64,000 nt of DNA from Paeniglutamicibacter kerguelensis (GTDB lineage: Bacteria > Actinomycetota > Actinomycetes > Actinomycetales > Micrococcaceae), in assembly GCF_017876535.1 (NCBI RefSeq), contig NZ_JAGIOF010000001.1:1736001-1800000 (forward strand), written 5' to 3'. Numbering within the stretch: position 1 is the first letter of the stretch; every line of letters begins with the position of its first letter. The notes beneath the pieces are model-generated. The model did no database searches. It was not told the origin of the DNA and saw only the letters and a list, made by a program, of their open reading frames with translations. The translations under genes and the position numbers were made by a program. This document shows positions 37,833-47,733 of the stretch, in pieces.

Positions 37833-38549
37833 CTACGCCAGCACGGATGCCAGCCTGCGGCCCGCTTCCCAGAGAACCTCGTTTCTCCCCTGGGCCGGAC
37901 CCGTAGCGACCAGGCCCGCGGGCAGGCCATCCACCCAGTCCCATCCACGGTCGGTGGCCAGCGCTTCCAGGTTGCCGCGGTTGCGGACATGCAACGCCGA
38001 AGGCGCACCGGGGTAGCTTCCCAAGACCAACGTGCCGCGGGCAAAGCCCCGGGCGACGGCCGCCTCCAGGGTGAGGGCGGTGTGGTTCAGCGTCCCGAGG
38101 TCGGGACGGGTCACCACCACCAGGTGCGCATCGAGCGCGGCACCCAGGTCTGCGATGGTTTCCCCCGCGCGGGTCAGCGAGACCAGCAGCCCGCCCGCCC
38201 CCTCCACGATGACCGAATCGTGGCCCTGTGCCAGCGCCTTGATGCGCCGCACGTGCTCGGCCATCGTGGGCAGCGCGTCGGCGGCGGCCTCCCCGCCTTC
38301 CTCCAACGCGGCATCCACCGGTGCCATCGGCTCAAGCAGGCGGATCCCCTCCACCACGCTCAGCCGGTCGGGGGCCCCGAGCCATCTGGCCGTGTTTTGC
38401 ACATCCCCGTCTTCGTTCGGCCGCACGCCGGTCTGGGTCGGCTTGTAGACGGCCACCCGATCGCCACGGCGCAACGCCGTGGCCGCCAAGGCGGCGGTGA
38501 CAACCGTCTTTCCGACGTCCGTATCGGTTCCCGTGACAACATAGATCAT
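37833..38549 (-). CDS. bioD: Dethiobiotin synthetase
   Basis: A 238-residue ATPase that closes the ureido ring of dethiobiotin from DAPA, CO2 and ATP. The P-loop is GTDTDVGKT (residues 7-15), followed by KPTQTG with the carbamate-binding lysine, and VEGAGGLLVSL. The ATG overlaps the P450 stop as ATGA. It is the last gene of the biotin operon and converges with the LysR gene. Confidence 0.95.
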   Translation of the reverse strand: MIYVVTGTDTDVGKTVVTAALAATALRRGDRVAVYKPTQTGVRPNEDGDVQNTARWLGAPDRLSVVEGIRLLEPMAPVDAALEEGGEAAADALPTMAEHVRRIKALAQGHDSVIVEGAGGLLVSLTRAGETIADLGAALDAHLVVVTRPDLGTLNHTALTLEAAVARGFARGTLVLGSYPGAPSALHVRNRGNLEALATDRGWDWVDGLPAGLVATGPAQGRNEVLWEAGRRLASVLA

Positions 38550-39745
38550 TTTGCGTGTCCCTTCTGGCTGCGCGGCATGGGTGCGCCGTCCTGCAGGCGC
38601 GTCTTGACGTCCGCCGGCGTCTGGAACGAGAGCAGGTGGTTCCACCGCGGCTCGCGATCGAGCAATTCGATTCCTGGCAGTGCGCGCGCCGTGGCGCTGA
38701 GCACCAATTCCGTTTCGAGGCGCGCGATGCCGGCGCCCAGGCAACGGTGGATCCCGTAGCCGAAGGCCAGCGAGTCGTCGTCCGGGGAACCCGGCATCCC
38801 GCCGGAGAGGCGCAGCACCAGCTCGTCGCCGGCCCGGAAGGATTCGCCCCCGACCTCGGCGTCCACGGCGGTGATCCGCCGCCAGGTGGGCACCGAGGAC
38901 GCCAGGGCCAGGGCCTCGCGCACCACGTCCTTGGACGCCTGTCCCCCGGTCTGCGGATCGGCACAGGAATCCCAGCGCCCGTCGGCCAGGGCGCCGAACA
39001 CCGCCGTCTGGATGAGCATGGTGGTGGTTTCCTGTCCGGCGATCGCCAGGAAGTAGCCCAGCGAGACGATGCGGCGCTGATCCACCCCCGCACGGTGCAG
39101 GGTCGCATACAGGTTTCCGTCTTCGCGCCCCACCGACTCGTCCACCGCGCCGACGAGCCAGACGAAGAATTCCGCGGCGCTCGTGGCCAGCACCAGTTGC
39201 CGCTGCTCGTCCGGCCACCCCCAAAAGAGCTCCAGGGAGTGCTGGCTCCAGCGCTTGAGGAATTCCATCGGCGGCACGGGGATGCCGGTGAGCTTTTGCA
39301 TGACTTCAGGGGGGACCACCGCCGCGAGCCGGTCCGCCAGGTCGACGGTGCCGCCGGCCCGGTAGGTCTCCTCCAGTTCCGCGCAGATCCCGCGCACCCG
39401 CTCCTCGATGAACGAACCCTGGGCCTGCACCTTTGCCGGGCTGAAGAAGCCCGCCACGACCCGCCTGACGGACATGTGCGCCTGGCCCGAGGCGCTTGCC
39501 AGGACCGGCGGCAGGGCAAAACGCACCGATGCGAGGATGCGCAGCGCGGCGGGGCTCAGCGCGATGGCGGTGCTCAGCGCGTTGGCCGGGGTGAACTCCT
39601 CGGCCCTGCGCAGGATCTGCCGCACCACGGCGGGATCCTCGATGCTTCGGTAGCGCCGGTTCACCGCTTCGGGGTAGGCCGCGGGAAGCGGGCCCGCCAA
39701 GGGGGCGCTCTGAACGGCCGCGGCGGTGGCAAAGGGACAGCTCAT
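38546..39745 (-). CDS. Cytochrome P450 of the biotin operon (candidate BioI)
   Basis: A 399-residue soluble P450. The heme-binding loop is FGYGIHRCLG (residues 328-337, Cys335) and the I-helix oxygen-activation motif AGQETT (236-241). The K-helix reads EALA (277-280) where nearly all P450s have ExxR, so the structural arginine is missing. In Bacillus the biotin-operon P450 BioI cleaves fatty-acyl-ACP to pimeloyl-ACP; position between bioF and bioD, with overlapping starts and stops on both sides, argues for the same step here. Sequence similarity to BioI itself could not be checked. ATG 39745 overlaps the bioF stop (ATGA). Confidence 0.85.
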   Translation of the reverse strand: MSCPFATAAAVQSAPLAGPLPAAYPEAVNRRYRSIEDPAVVRQILRRAEEFTPANALSTAIALSPAALRILASVRFALPPVLASASGQAHMSVRRVVAGFFSPAKVQAQGSFIEERVRGICAELEETYRAGGTVDLADRLAAVVPPEVMQKLTGIPVPPMEFLKRWSQHSLELFWGWPDEQRQLVLATSAAEFFVWLVGAVDESVGREDGNLYATLHRAGVDQRRIVSLGYFLAIAGQETTTMLIQTAVFGALADGRWDSCADPQTGGQASKDVVREALALASSVPTWRRITAVDAEVGGESFRAGDELVLRLSGGMPGSPDDDSLAFGYGIHRCLGAGIARLETELVLSATARALPGIELLDREPRWNHLLSFQTPADVKTRLQDGAPMPRSQKGHAK

Positions 39746-40965
39746 GATTCCACTTCCAGGATGATCCGGGCTACCGTCCCCAGGACGAGAGCCAATTCGA
39801 CGGGGTCTTGGTGCGCGTGTGCGGTGATCCGCAGCCGCGAGATCCCGTCCGGGACACTCGGCGGCCGGAAGCATGCCACGGCGATGCCGTGTTCCCGCAA
39901 GGCGGCGGTGACGGCCATCGCGGCAGCCGCGCCGGGCATCTTGATCGACTGGACCGCACCCGCGCCCGGCTCGATGCGCCCGCGCAGTTCCGGGTGCCCG
40001 GCCAGGGTTTCGCAGATGACCTTCGCATTGCGCGCAAGGTTGCCGATTCGCCCGGGATCGGCAAGCGCCAGGGAGCGGAGCGCCGCGGCGGCGGCCGCCG
40101 GCGCCAGTGCGGTGTCGAACAGGAAGGTGCGCGAGGTGTTCACCAGGTGCTCGCGCAGCAGTCCCGCGGATTCCCCGCCGAGCAATGCAGCCCCGCCCTG
40201 CGCACCGAGCGCCTTGGAGAGCGTCGCGGTGACGACCACGTGCCCGGAGCCGGCCAGTCCCGCGGCACGCACCGCCGAGCCTTGGTCTGTCGCAGCCAGG
40301 GAATGGGCCTCGTCCACCACCAGCAGGGCTCCGTGGCGGGCACAGAGTTCGGCCGCCTCGGCCAGCGGCGCCGCGTCCCCGAGCACCGAGTAGATGGACT
40401 CGACGACCACCGCGACGCGCGGCTTGGGTGCCGGGCCGCGCAGGTTCTCCCGCAGCAGCCTTTCGATGTGCTCGAGGTCGTTGTGTCGGGAGGTTTCCAC
40501 CAGCGCCCCGGAAAGCCGTGCGCCGTCAATCAGGCTGGCGTGCGCGTGGGCGTCGAGGATGAAGAGGCTGCCGGGGCCACCGAGGGCACCGAGCACGCCG
40601 AGGTTCGCGGTGTAGCCGCTGGAAAAGACCAGCGCCTCCGCCCGTCCCGTGTACCGGCACAACGATCCTTCAAGCTCGCGGTGGACCGGCAGGGTGCCCG
40701 TGGCCACGCGGCTGGCGGCGGCCCCGGCACCGTATTCCTGCACCGCCGCGGCTGCCGCGGCCCGGACCTCGGGGTGTCTGCCCAGACCCAGGTAGTCGTT
40801 GGAGGCCAGGTCCATAAGCGGCCCGCGGGAGTTGTCGGTGCGCTGCATGCCGCGTGCGGCACGCACCCGCGCCCGGGCGGCCAGCCAGGTCGCCCAGGAT
40901 CCCGGCTCCGCCCGTCCAGTGTCGTCGGCCGCGGGAAGCCGGGTCGAAGTCGGGTCAGCCGCCAT
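39742..40965 (-). CDS. bioF: 8-amino-7-oxononanoate synthase
   Basis: A 407-residue alpha-oxoamine synthase that condenses pimeloyl thioester with alanine. Landmarks are LASNDYLGLGRHPEV, LDAHAHASLIDGARLS, VVVDEAHSLAATDQG (PLP-stacking region) and the PLP lysine in TATLSKALGAQGG. The N-terminus from ATG 40965 overlaps the bioA end by 11 bases. Length is in the family range. Confidence 0.94.
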   Translation of the reverse strand: MAADPTSTRLPAADDTGRAEPGSWATWLAARARVRAARGMQRTDNSRGPLMDLASNDYLGLGRHPEVRAAAAAAVQEYGAGAAASRVATGTLPVHRELEGSLCRYTGRAEALVFSSGYTANLGVLGALGGPGSLFILDAHAHASLIDGARLSGALVETSRHNDLEHIERLLRENLRGPAPKPRVAVVVESIYSVLGDAAPLAEAAELCARHGALLVVDEAHSLAATDQGSAVRAAGLAGSGHVVVTATLSKALGAQGGAALLGGESAGLLREHLVNTSRTFLFDTALAPAAAAAALRSLALADPGRIGNLARNAKVICETLAGHPELRGRIEPGAGAVQSIKMPGAAAAMAVTAALREHGIAVACFRPPSVPDGISRLRITAHAHQDPVELALVLGTVARIILEVES

Positions 40966-42319
40966 GGACTTCTCCCACCGCAGCGGTGAGTGCCGAACCC
41001 AGGACCCGCAGCTCGTCATCGGTGCAGACATACGGGGGCATCACGTAGACCAGGTCCCGGAAGGGCCGCACCCAGGCGCCGTTTTCCACGGCCACGCGCG
41101 TCACGTCCGCCACGCGCACGGGTTCGTGCAGCTGGATCACGCCGACACCGCCGAGCACGCGCACGTCCTTCACGCCGGCCAGTTCCCGCGCTGGCTCCAA
41201 CGCGGCGCGCAGGCCGCGCTCCAGGCGGGCCACCTGTGCGTGCCACTGCGCGGAAGCGGCCCTCGGATCGCCCGGGCCGGTGAGCAGGTCCAGCGAGGCG
41301 CACGCCACGGCGCAGGCCAACGGGTTGCCCATGAAGGTGGGCCCGTGCAGGAGCGCGGACCCCGACGACCCGCTGCCGGAGCCAAGGACCCCGGCCACCT
41401 TCGGGGTGCACATCATCGCGGCCAGCGAGAGGTAGCCGCCGGTCAGCGCCTTGCCCACACACATGATGTCGGGGTCGACCTGGGCCCATTCGACGGCAAA
41501 AAGCTTGCCGGTGCGGCCGAACCCGGTGGCGATCTCATCGACGATCAACAGCAACTCATGCTTGTCGGCGATTTCCCGCAGCACCCGCAGCACCCGTGGC
41601 GGGTAGATGTGCATGCCGCCGGCACCCTGCAGGACCGGTTCGCACACGATGCCCGCCAGTTCCCCGGCGTGCTCGGCAGCAATGCCCCGCGCCTGGGCTT
41701 CCCACCGTTCCAGCTCGTCCGCGCCAAAGACCCAGTCGCCGGATGCGGTGCGCTGCGCGGCCGGGGGCCTGGGCAGGAAGACCTGCTGGCGGCTCAGCGG
41801 CGCGAACGCCGCGTGCATGCCGTCCACGGGATCGCAAATGCCCATGGCCGCGAAGGTGTCCCCGTGGTACCCGCCGCGCAGGGCCAGGAATCGCTGCCGC
41901 GCGGGTTTCCCGCACGCGTCCTGGTACTGCAGTGCCAGCTTGAGTGCCACCTCCACGCTGATCGAGCCGGAGTCGGCCAGGAACACGTGTTGCAGGTTCC
42001 CCGGGGCCATGGCCACCAGGCGTTCGGCCAGTTCCACCGCGGGCTCGTGCGTGAGTCCGCCGAACATGACGTGGCTGAACTTGTCGATCTGCGCATGCGC
42101 TGCGGCATCGAGCACGCGATTCCCGTAGCCGTGCACCACCGACCACCAGGAGGCCATCCCGTCGATGACCTCGCGGCTGCGGCCCTGGCCGTCCTCCAGC
42201 GTGATCCTGGCCCCGCGGGCGGCCGCCACCGAGTAGCGGGCCCCGGCATCGAGGGAGGCATACGGGTGCCAGAGCAGGCCGGAATCACGGGCCAGTAGGT
42301 CCAAGGTGTCGACACTCAT
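40955..42319 (-). CDS. bioA: Adenosylmethionine-8-amino-7-oxononanoate aminotransferase
   Basis: A 454-residue class III aminotransferase that makes 7,8-diaminopelargonate. Visible are [61 protein letters not shown] (PLP-binding Asp) and the PLP lysine in [13 protein letters not shown]. The ATG overlaps the bioB stop as ATGA. Confidence 0.96.
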   Translation of the reverse strand: MSVDTLDLLARDSGLLWHPYASLDAGARYSVAAARGARITLEDGQGRSREVIDGMASWWSVVHGYGNRVLDAAAHAQIDKFSHVMFGGLTHEPAVELAERLVAMAPGNLQHVFLADSGSISVEVALKLALQYQDACGKPARQRFLALRGGYHGDTFAAMGICDPVDGMHAAFAPLSRQQVFLPRPPAAQRTASGDWVFGADELERWEAQARGIAAEHAGELAGIVCEPVLQGAGGMHIYPPRVLRVLREIADKHELLLIVDEIATGFGRTGKLFAVEWAQVDPDIMCVGKALTGGYLSLAAMMCTPKVAGVLGSGSGSSGSALLHGPTFMGNPLACAVACASLDLLTGPGDPRAASAQWHAQVARLERGLRAALEPARELAGVKDVRVLGGVGVIQLHEPVRVADVTRVAVENGAWVRPFRDLVYVMPPYVCTDDELRVLGSALTAAVGEVHGG

Positions 42320-43548
42320 GCGTTGGGGTTCTCCTGCGTGCCCGCACCGCGGCGGCGGAGGACCGGTTCGGCGCCCATCGGGCCGCAGCCCCGCGAGGAG
42401 GCACTGCCGCAACCGCTGCCGCAGGCGGTGCCGCATCCGGGGGCCTCGGGCCGTGCCGGGGCCTCGTCGGCCCGGTGCCGGATCCGTGCCGCCAGTTCCG
42501 CGGGGTCGATGTCCTCCTGGCCCAGCACCAGGTACCCGGCATCCGAAATCATCTCCAGGTCCCGCCGGGCATCCTGGCCTTCGGACGTGAGGTAGTCGCC
42601 CAGGAACAGGGAATTGGCCACGGCCAGCGCCGTGGACTGCATCGAACGCAGGTGCATTTCCCGGCCGCCGGCCATGCGCAGCTCGGTGGCGGGTGCAGCA
42701 AGACGTACCAGGGCCAGGATGCGCAGGCACGCCATCGGGGTCAGGTGCCAGGTCCCGGCCAGCGGGGTCCCGTCGAAGGGCATCAGGAAGTTCACCGGGA
42801 TCGAGTCGGCGTCAAGGTCGCGCAGGGCGGAGACTGCCTCGACGAGCTGCTCGGGGGTTTCGCCCATGCCCACGATGAGCCCGGAGCACGGGGAGAGCCC
42901 GGCGTCCTTGGCCTGCCCGACGGTGTCCACGCGTTCCTGGAAGGTGTGGGTCGAGCAGATCTCCGGGTAGAGGGACTCGGCGGTGTTCAGGTTGTGGTTG
43001 TAGGCATCCGTCCCGGCGGCGGCGAGCCGTTCGGCCTGTCCCTCCTTGAGGATGCCCAGGCAGGCGCAGACCTCGATCTCCGGGTGCTCGTCCTTGATCT
43101 GGCCGATCATGGTGGCCACCCGGTCGACGTCGCGATCGCTGGGGCCCTTGCCGGAGGCGACCATGCACACGCGCGAGGCGCCGCCGGCGATCCCGAGCCC
43201 TGCCTGGTGCACGGCCTCGTCGGGCTTGAGCCAGGAGTACTTGAGGATCTCGGCCTTGGATCCCAGGCGCTGGGAACAGTACGTGCAGTCCTCCGGGCAG
43301 AGCCCCGACTTGAGGTTCACCAGGTAGTTGACCTTCACGGTGTTGCCGAAGTGCTTGCGCCTCAGTGTCCCGGCCGCCGCCACCAGCTCCAGGGTCCGCT
43401 CGTCGGGCGTGCCCAGGATCGCCAGGGCCTCGGACTCGGTGATTCGGTGTCCCGCTTCCACCCGGGCGGCAAGGGCCCGCGCGTCAAGCGGTTCGGTAAA
43501 CGTCTCCGCCGGGGATTCTTCAAGATTGGTCGCAATGCCCAAGGTCAT
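42316..43548 (-). CDS. bioB: Biotin synthase with a cysteine-rich C-terminal tail
   Basis: A 410-residue radical SAM enzyme that inserts sulfur into dethiobiotin. CPEDCTYC is the CxxxCxxC motif for the [4Fe-4S] cluster; conserved residues for the second cluster lie in [16 protein letters not shown] and [14 protein letters not shown] 43548 gives MTLGIATN. The last 65 residues extend beyond the usual BioB core and contain four cysteines at 372, 376, 380 and 388 (CX3CX3CX7C) in a Gly/Ser-rich context. It is the first gene of the bioBAF-P450-bioD operon, behind two BioQ-like palindromes. Confidence 0.95.
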   Translation of the reverse strand: MTLGIATNLEESPAETFTEPLDARALAARVEAGHRITESEALAILGTPDERTLELVAAAGTLRRKHFGNTVKVNYLVNLKSGLCPEDCTYCSQRLGSKAEILKYSWLKPDEAVHQAGLGIAGGASRVCMVASGKGPSDRDVDRVATMIGQIKDEHPEIEVCACLGILKEGQAERLAAAGTDAYNHNLNTAESLYPEICSTHTFQERVDTVGQAKDAGLSPCSGLIVGMGETPEQLVEAVSALRDLDADSIPVNFLMPFDGTPLAGTWHLTPMACLRILALVRLAAPATELRMAGGREMHLRSMQSTALAVANSLFLGDYLTSEGQDARRDLEMISDAGYLVLGQEDIDPAELAARIRHRADEAPARPEAPGCGTACGSGCGSASSRGCGPMGAEPVLRRRGAGTQENPNA

Positions 43549-43625
43549 GGTGCTGCCTTCCGCTGGAATGAGAGAAGCGGCTCCAAGCGCTTCCAAGGGG
43601 TTTCTGAAACCTGCTCAATGCATAA

Positions 43626-43640
43626 TTGAACAGTGTTCAA
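43626..43640. promoter_or_regulatory. BioQ-like operator, site 1
   Basis: TTGAACAGTGTTCAA, a perfect palindrome around one central base pair, 78 bases before the bioB start. It fits the TGAAC-N3-GTTCA consensus described for the actinobacterial TetR-type biotin repressor BioQ. Confidence 0.75.
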
Positions 43641-43682
43641 CCGTGAGGTAAAACCACCATACACCGATCACCCCGACACTTC

Positions 43683-43697
43683 TTGAACACTGTTCAA
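43683..43697. promoter_or_regulatory. BioQ-like operator, site 2
   Basis: TTGAACACTGTTCAA, differing from site 1 only in the centre, 57 bases further upstream. Two sites may allow cooperative binding, or the second may serve a divergent transcript, though no gene was recognised there. Confidence 0.7.
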
Positions 43698-43921
43698 TTG
43701 GGCGATTCGTGCCGTAATATCCAAAGCCACCGGGGCGAGTCGTCCCCCGCGGTTTCCGCCCGGTCAATGGACGCGGCAGCCAACACACAGCGTCCACATC
43801 AGCCGTCGGAAGCACCCGGACGGCACCCGCCCTTCCCGAAACCCTCCTCCGAATTCGGTTCCTTGGGCGTGGGCGCGTAACAATCTTCAGGACCCGCACC
43901 CGCGTCCACAGCCGTTAAAGA
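43698..43921. other. Intergenic stretch upstream of the biotin operon
   Basis: No credible gene. A short plus-strand frame starting near 43683 begins inside the operator and has no domain-like pattern. Confidence 0.4.
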
Positions 43922-43956
43922 GATTGACCGCCGGGCAAAATGCCCGGCGGTCAATC
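43922..43956. terminator. Perfect 16 bp hairpin after the HIT gene
   Basis: GATTGACCGCCGGGCA (43922-43937) pairs with 43941-43956, three-base loop, 20 bases beyond the HIT stop on the minus strand. Confidence 0.8.
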
Positions 43957-43975
43957 CATGAACTTCTGTTCGGCG

Positions 43976-44584
43976 TTAGTCGATCTCAAGCCAGCCGGCA
44001 GCCAGGTCCTCGCGGATGTCGCCCAACGTTGCGGGCATCGCCTTGGTCTGCGCGATGATCGGGAAGAAGTTCCCGTCGCCGGCCCAGCGCGGAACCACAT
44101 GCTGGTGCAGGTGCGCGGCAATGCCGGCCCCGCCGGTGACGCCCTGGTTCATGCCCAGGTTGAAACCGGTGGGGCGCGAAACATGGCGCAGCACGCGCAT
44201 GGACTTCTGCGCCAACGCAGCCATCTCCGCTGTTTCTTCCTCCGTGATGTCGGTGTAATCCGGCACATGGCGATAGGGGCAGATCAGGATGTGGCCCGGG
44301 TTGTAGGGGAAGAGGTTCAAGATCACGTATGCGGTCTTGCCCCGGTGAAGAATCAGCGAGTCCTCGTCGCTACGGGTCGGCGCGACGCAGAAGGGGCAGG
44401 ACTCCTCGTCCTTGACCTGGTCCTGGCCGGCCTTGATGTAGGCCATCCGGTAGGGAGTCCACAGGCGCTGGAAGGAATCGGGCACCCCGGCGAGTTCGAA
44501 ATCGTCGGTGACTGCCGCGTCCTGCTCCTCCTGCGAAAGCTCCTCGGGCGCTTCGATGGCTTGTGCCCGCGTGGACTCCCCCAT
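43976..44584 (-). CDS. HIT-family protein, probable Ap4A phosphorylase/hydrolase
   Basis: A 202-residue histidine-triad protein. The active site is HLHQHVVPRW (HxHxHxx); a CPFC motif near residue 63 (ESCPFCVAP) suggests a zinc site with a later His, as in mycobacterial homologues that split diadenosine tetraphosphate. It follows thrS by four bases, and this thrS-HIT pair is conserved in actinobacteria. Synthetases make Ap4A as a by-product, which fits the pairing. The N-terminal 35 residues are acidic and not part of the fold. Confidence 0.88.
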   Translation of the reverse strand: MGESTRAQAIEAPEELSQEEQDAAVTDDFELAGVPDSFQRLWTPYRMAYIKAGQDQVKDEESCPFCVAPTRSDEDSLILHRGKTAYVILNLFPYNPGHILICPYRHVPDYTDITEEETAEMAALAQKSMRVLRHVSRPTGFNLGMNQGVTGGAGIAAHLHQHVVPRWAGDGNFFPIIAQTKAMPATLGDIREDLAAGWLEID

Positions 44585-44588
44585 GGAC

Positions 44589-46592
44589 CTAGGCTTCCCG
44601 GTTCTTCACGGCGGCGACAATGCGGGCCACCGCTTCGTCCACCGGCACGCCGTTGTCGGTGCTGCCGTCGCGGAAGCGGAAGGACACCGCACCCGCCTCG
44701 GCGTCCTCGCCGCCGGCGATGAGCACGAACGGGACCTTTTCCTTGGACGCGGTGCGGATCTTCTTCGGGAACCGGTCCGAGGAGATGTCGGCCTCGGCGC
44801 GGATGCCCGCTGCCTTGAGCTTGTCAATCACGTCGAACATGTACTCGTTGAAGGCCTCGGCAACGGGGATGCCCACGACCTGGACCGGGGAGAGCCAGGC
44901 CGGGAACGCGCCCGCATAGTGCTCGGTGAGCACGCCCATGAAGCGTTCCACGGAACCGAAGAGGGCGCGGTGGATCATCACCGGGCGCTGGCGGGTGCCG
45001 TCGGCGGCCTGGTACTCGAGCTCGAAGCGCTCGGGCAGGTTGAAGTCCAGCTGGATGGTGGACATCTGCCAGGTGCGGCCCAGCGCGTCCTTGGCCTGCA
45101 CGGAGATCTTCGGGCCGTAGAAGGCGGCTCCTCCCGGGTCCGGGACCAGCTCCAGGCCGGAGGCCTCGGCGACCTCGGCCAGGGTGCGGGTGGCTTCCTC
45201 CCAGACGTCGTCGTCGCCGACGAACTTCTCCTCGTTCTTGGTGGAGAGTTCCAGGTAGAAGTCATCCAGCCCGTAGTCCTTGAGCAGGCCCAGCACGAAG
45301 TTCAGCGTGGTGGTCAGCTCGTCCTTCATCTGCTCCTTGGTGCAGTAGATGTGGGCGTCGTCCTGGGTCATGCCGCGCACGCGGGTCAACCCGTGGACCA
45401 CGCCGGACTTCTCGTAGCGGTAGACCGAACCGAATTCGAACAGGCGCAGCGGCAGTTCGCGGTACGAGCGTCCGCGGGAGCCGAAGATCAGGTTGTGCAT
45501 CGGGCAGTTCATCGGCTTGAGGTAGTAGTCCTGGCCGGGCTTGCGCACCGTGCCGTCCTCGTTGAGCTCGGCGTCCACGTGCATCGCCGGGAACATGCCG
45601 TCCTTGTACCAGTCAAGGTGGCCGGATACCTCGTAGAGGTGGCCCTTGGTGATGTGCGGGGTGTAGACGAAGTCGTAGCCGGCCTCGACGTGGCGTGCAC
45701 GCGAGTAGTCTTCCATTTCCTTGCGGATGATGCCGCCGCGCGGGTGGAACACCGGAAGGCCCGAACCCAGCTCGTCGGGGAAGGAGAAGAGGTCGAGCTC
45801 GACGCCGAGCTTGCGGTGGTCGCGGCGCTCGGCCTCGGCGATGCGCTCCTGGTAGGCCTTGAGCGCTTCCTTGGTCGGCCAGGCGGTGCCGTAGATGCGC
45901 TGCAGCTGCTGGTTGTTCTGGTTGCCCAGCCAGTAGGCCGCCGAGGTGCGGGTCAGCGCGAAGGCGTTGGAGATCAGCTTGGTGTTTGGCAGGTGCGGGC
46001 CGCGGCACAGGTCGCACCAAACGGTCTCGCCGGTCTTGCGGTCGACGTTGTCGTAGATCGTGATGTCGCCCGCGCCGACCTCGACGTTGACGCCCTCGCC
46101 TGCCGCATCGGCCTCGTTGGCCTTGTTCAGCAGTTCCAGCTTGTAGGGCTCGTTGGCCATGGCCTTGCGGGCCTCGTCCTCGGTGACGACGCGGCGGGCG
46201 AACTTCTGGTTCTGGTTGACGATCTTGAGCATCATCTTCTCGAGGGTTTTCAGGTCCTCGGGAGTGAACGGCTCGGCGACGTCGAAGTCGAAGTAGAAAC
46301 CGTCGGTGATGTACGGGCCGATGCCCAGCTTGGCATCCGGGCGCAGCTGCTGAACGGCCTGGGCCATGACGTGCGCGGTGGAGTGGCGCAGGACCTCAAG
46401 GCCCGCGGGGGAATCGATGGTGACTCGCTCGACGGCGGTTCCGGCCTCGAGCGGGCGGGAAAGGTCACGAAGCACGCCATCGACGTGCATGACCACGACG
46501 TCGCGGTCATCAAAGTACAGCTCGGCCCCGGTAGTACCGGCATTCACCTCGCGTTGTTCTCCATCGACGGTCAGTGTGATTTGCTCAAGCAC
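44589..46592 (-). CDS. thrS: Threonyl-tRNA synthetase
   Basis: A 667-residue class II synthetase: TGS domain at the N-terminus, editing domain with [11 protein letters not shown] and the CRGPHLPNT segment, catalytic core with motif 2 ([18 protein letters not shown], containing zinc-site residues) and motif 3, and a C-terminal anticodon domain ([21 protein letters not shown]). Length is standard. No T-box leader was recognised in the 400 bases upstream. Confidence 0.97.
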   Translation of the reverse strand: MLEQITLTVDGEQREVNAGTTGAELYFDDRDVVVMHVDGVLRDLSRPLEAGTAVERVTIDSPAGLEVLRHSTAHVMAQAVQQLRPDAKLGIGPYITDGFYFDFDVAEPFTPEDLKTLEKMMLKIVNQNQKFARRVVTEDEARKAMANEPYKLELLNKANEADAAGEGVNVEVGAGDITIYDNVDRKTGETVWCDLCRGPHLPNTKLISNAFALTRTSAAYWLGNQNNQQLQRIYGTAWPTKEALKAYQERIAEAERRDHRKLGVELDLFSFPDELGSGLPVFHPRGGIIRKEMEDYSRARHVEAGYDFVYTPHITKGHLYEVSGHLDWYKDGMFPAMHVDAELNEDGTVRKPGQDYYLKPMNCPMHNLIFGSRGRSYRELPLRLFEFGSVYRYEKSGVVHGLTRVRGMTQDDAHIYCTKEQMKDELTTTLNFVLGLLKDYGLDDFYLELSTKNEEKFVGDDDVWEEATRTLAEVAEASGLELVPDPGGAAFYGPKISVQAKDALGRTWQMSTIQLDFNLPERFELEYQAADGTRQRPVMIHRALFGSVERFMGVLTEHYAGAFPAWLSPVQVVGIPVAEAFNEYMFDVIDKLKAAGIRAEADISSDRFPKKIRTASKEKVPFVLIAGGEDAEAGAVSFRFRDGSTDNGVPVDEAVARIVAAVKNREA

Positions 46593-46816
46593 TACGGTTC
46601 CTCGTTTCGTTGTCCGGCTTCATAGCTTGTGGCATACGATGACCACAGCCAGCCAACATCCAGCTTAACGGAACCCGTCGGTGCCCCACCAATCGACGCG
46701 CATGCCGGCAAGGCAATTGACGATAGGGAAAACCATTCCCCACATGCCCCGCATCGCCATCTCGAACCCCGCATCCCACTGGCGAGAAGGATCAGGCAGG
46801 ACATTTCGCCGTTTCA
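46593..46816. other. Upstream region of thrS, nothing further recognised
   Basis: No convincing gene or RNA structure; it presumably includes the thrS promoter and leader. Confidence 0.4.
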
Positions 46817-46868
46817 TAACCTTGGATAACTCACTCTCTATCCAAGGTTAAGCACCTAACCTTGGACA
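46817..46868. promoter_or_regulatory. Triple TAACCTTGGATA motif (inverted plus direct copies)
   Basis: TAACCTTGGATA (46817-46828), its exact complement TATCCAAGGTTA (46839-46850), and TAACCTTGGACA (46857-46868). The first two form a 12 bp perfect palindrome with a ten-base spacer. It lies about 140 bases before the AhpD-like gene and 225 bases before thrS, so it could regulate either. Confidence 0.6.
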
Positions 46869-47005
46869 ACAGGTCGGCTACCCCAACTGAATTGGTGACC
46901 CTGCTTGGCCAAGCAATGCTGCAACGTGTTGATGGTCGCGGGCCCAAACTCCACGCCTACAAACACCCTCTAGTTGTTCCCGGGTTACGGGGCTAACATG
47001 CAGGC

Positions 47006-47458
47006 ATGGAAACCCGTGTGAACCTCAGTAAGTCCGATCCTGCCGCCTACGCGGCGTTGCTGGCCATGAACAAGGCTGCAAGCGAGGCCGCCCAGGCGGC
47101 CGATCTCGACCCGAAGTTGTGTGAACTCATCAAGATCCGGGCCTCCCAGCTCAACGGGTGCAGCTATTGCCTGCGCATGCACACCCGTGATGCATTGAAG
47201 TTGGGCGAAAGCAGCGACCGATTGGCGGTGCTGCCTGCATGGCGCGAATCGGAGTATTTCACCGCGGTCGAGCGTGCGGCCTTGGCATTGAGTGAATCCA
47301 TCACCTTGGTTTCGGTGGACCAGGTCCCCCGCGACACCTACACGATGGCCTCGTCGGTCCTCACCGATGCACAAGTGTCTGCGGTGGCGTGGCTCAGTGC
47401 CGCGATCAACATGTTCAACCGCGTGGCAATCACCAGCAGGTACCGGGTAGCACCGTAA
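47006..47458 (+). CDS. Carboxymuconolactone decarboxylase (AhpD-like) family protein
   Basis: A 150-residue all-helical protein with the redox motif GCSYCLRMHTRDAL (CxxC followed by His), the active site of AhpD-type peroxidase partners. The helix before it (LCELIKIRASQLN) and the C-terminal VSAVAWLSAAINMFNRVAITSRY also fit the family. A role in peroxide defence or alkylhydroperoxide reduction is likely but the physiological reductant is unknown. No peroxiredoxin gene is adjacent. Confidence 0.88.
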   Translation: METRVNLSKSDPAAYAALLAMNKAASEAAQAADLDPKLCELIKIRASQLNGCSYCLRMHTRDALKLGESSDRLAVLPAWRESEYFTAVERAALALSESITLVSVDQVPRDTYTMASSVLTDAQVSAVAWLSAAINMFNRVAITSRYRVAP

Positions 47459-47733
47459 TCCACGACGCGTCCTCACCGGGTGCCTCCGACCTGTCCGCAT
47501 TCCCGCGTTTGAGCAAGTTCATCCCGAGGCCATCATGCAGGGCAAGCGTGGTCAGCCTTCGTCAATGCTCCATGCCCCGGACGGGCAGCGGGTGATCTTT
47601 GCGCACGCTGCCTTCCTGTTCGGCCCGGAGCACCTCCCGTTCGATGTGTCGACAGGTTCTCGGGGGCAGGATCCTGGCCAGGATTCCGCTTTTGTATACG
47701 CCGTATTGTGGACGCGCTTGAGAATCTCCAGGT

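Noticed and set aside
43683..43880. A 65-codon plus-strand frame upstream of bioB
   Set aside because: Begins inside the second operator and has no recognisable features.
46593..47005. Possible T-box or other riboswitch before thrS
   Set aside because: No T-box sequence or specifier-loop layout could be found; only the triple repeat stands out.
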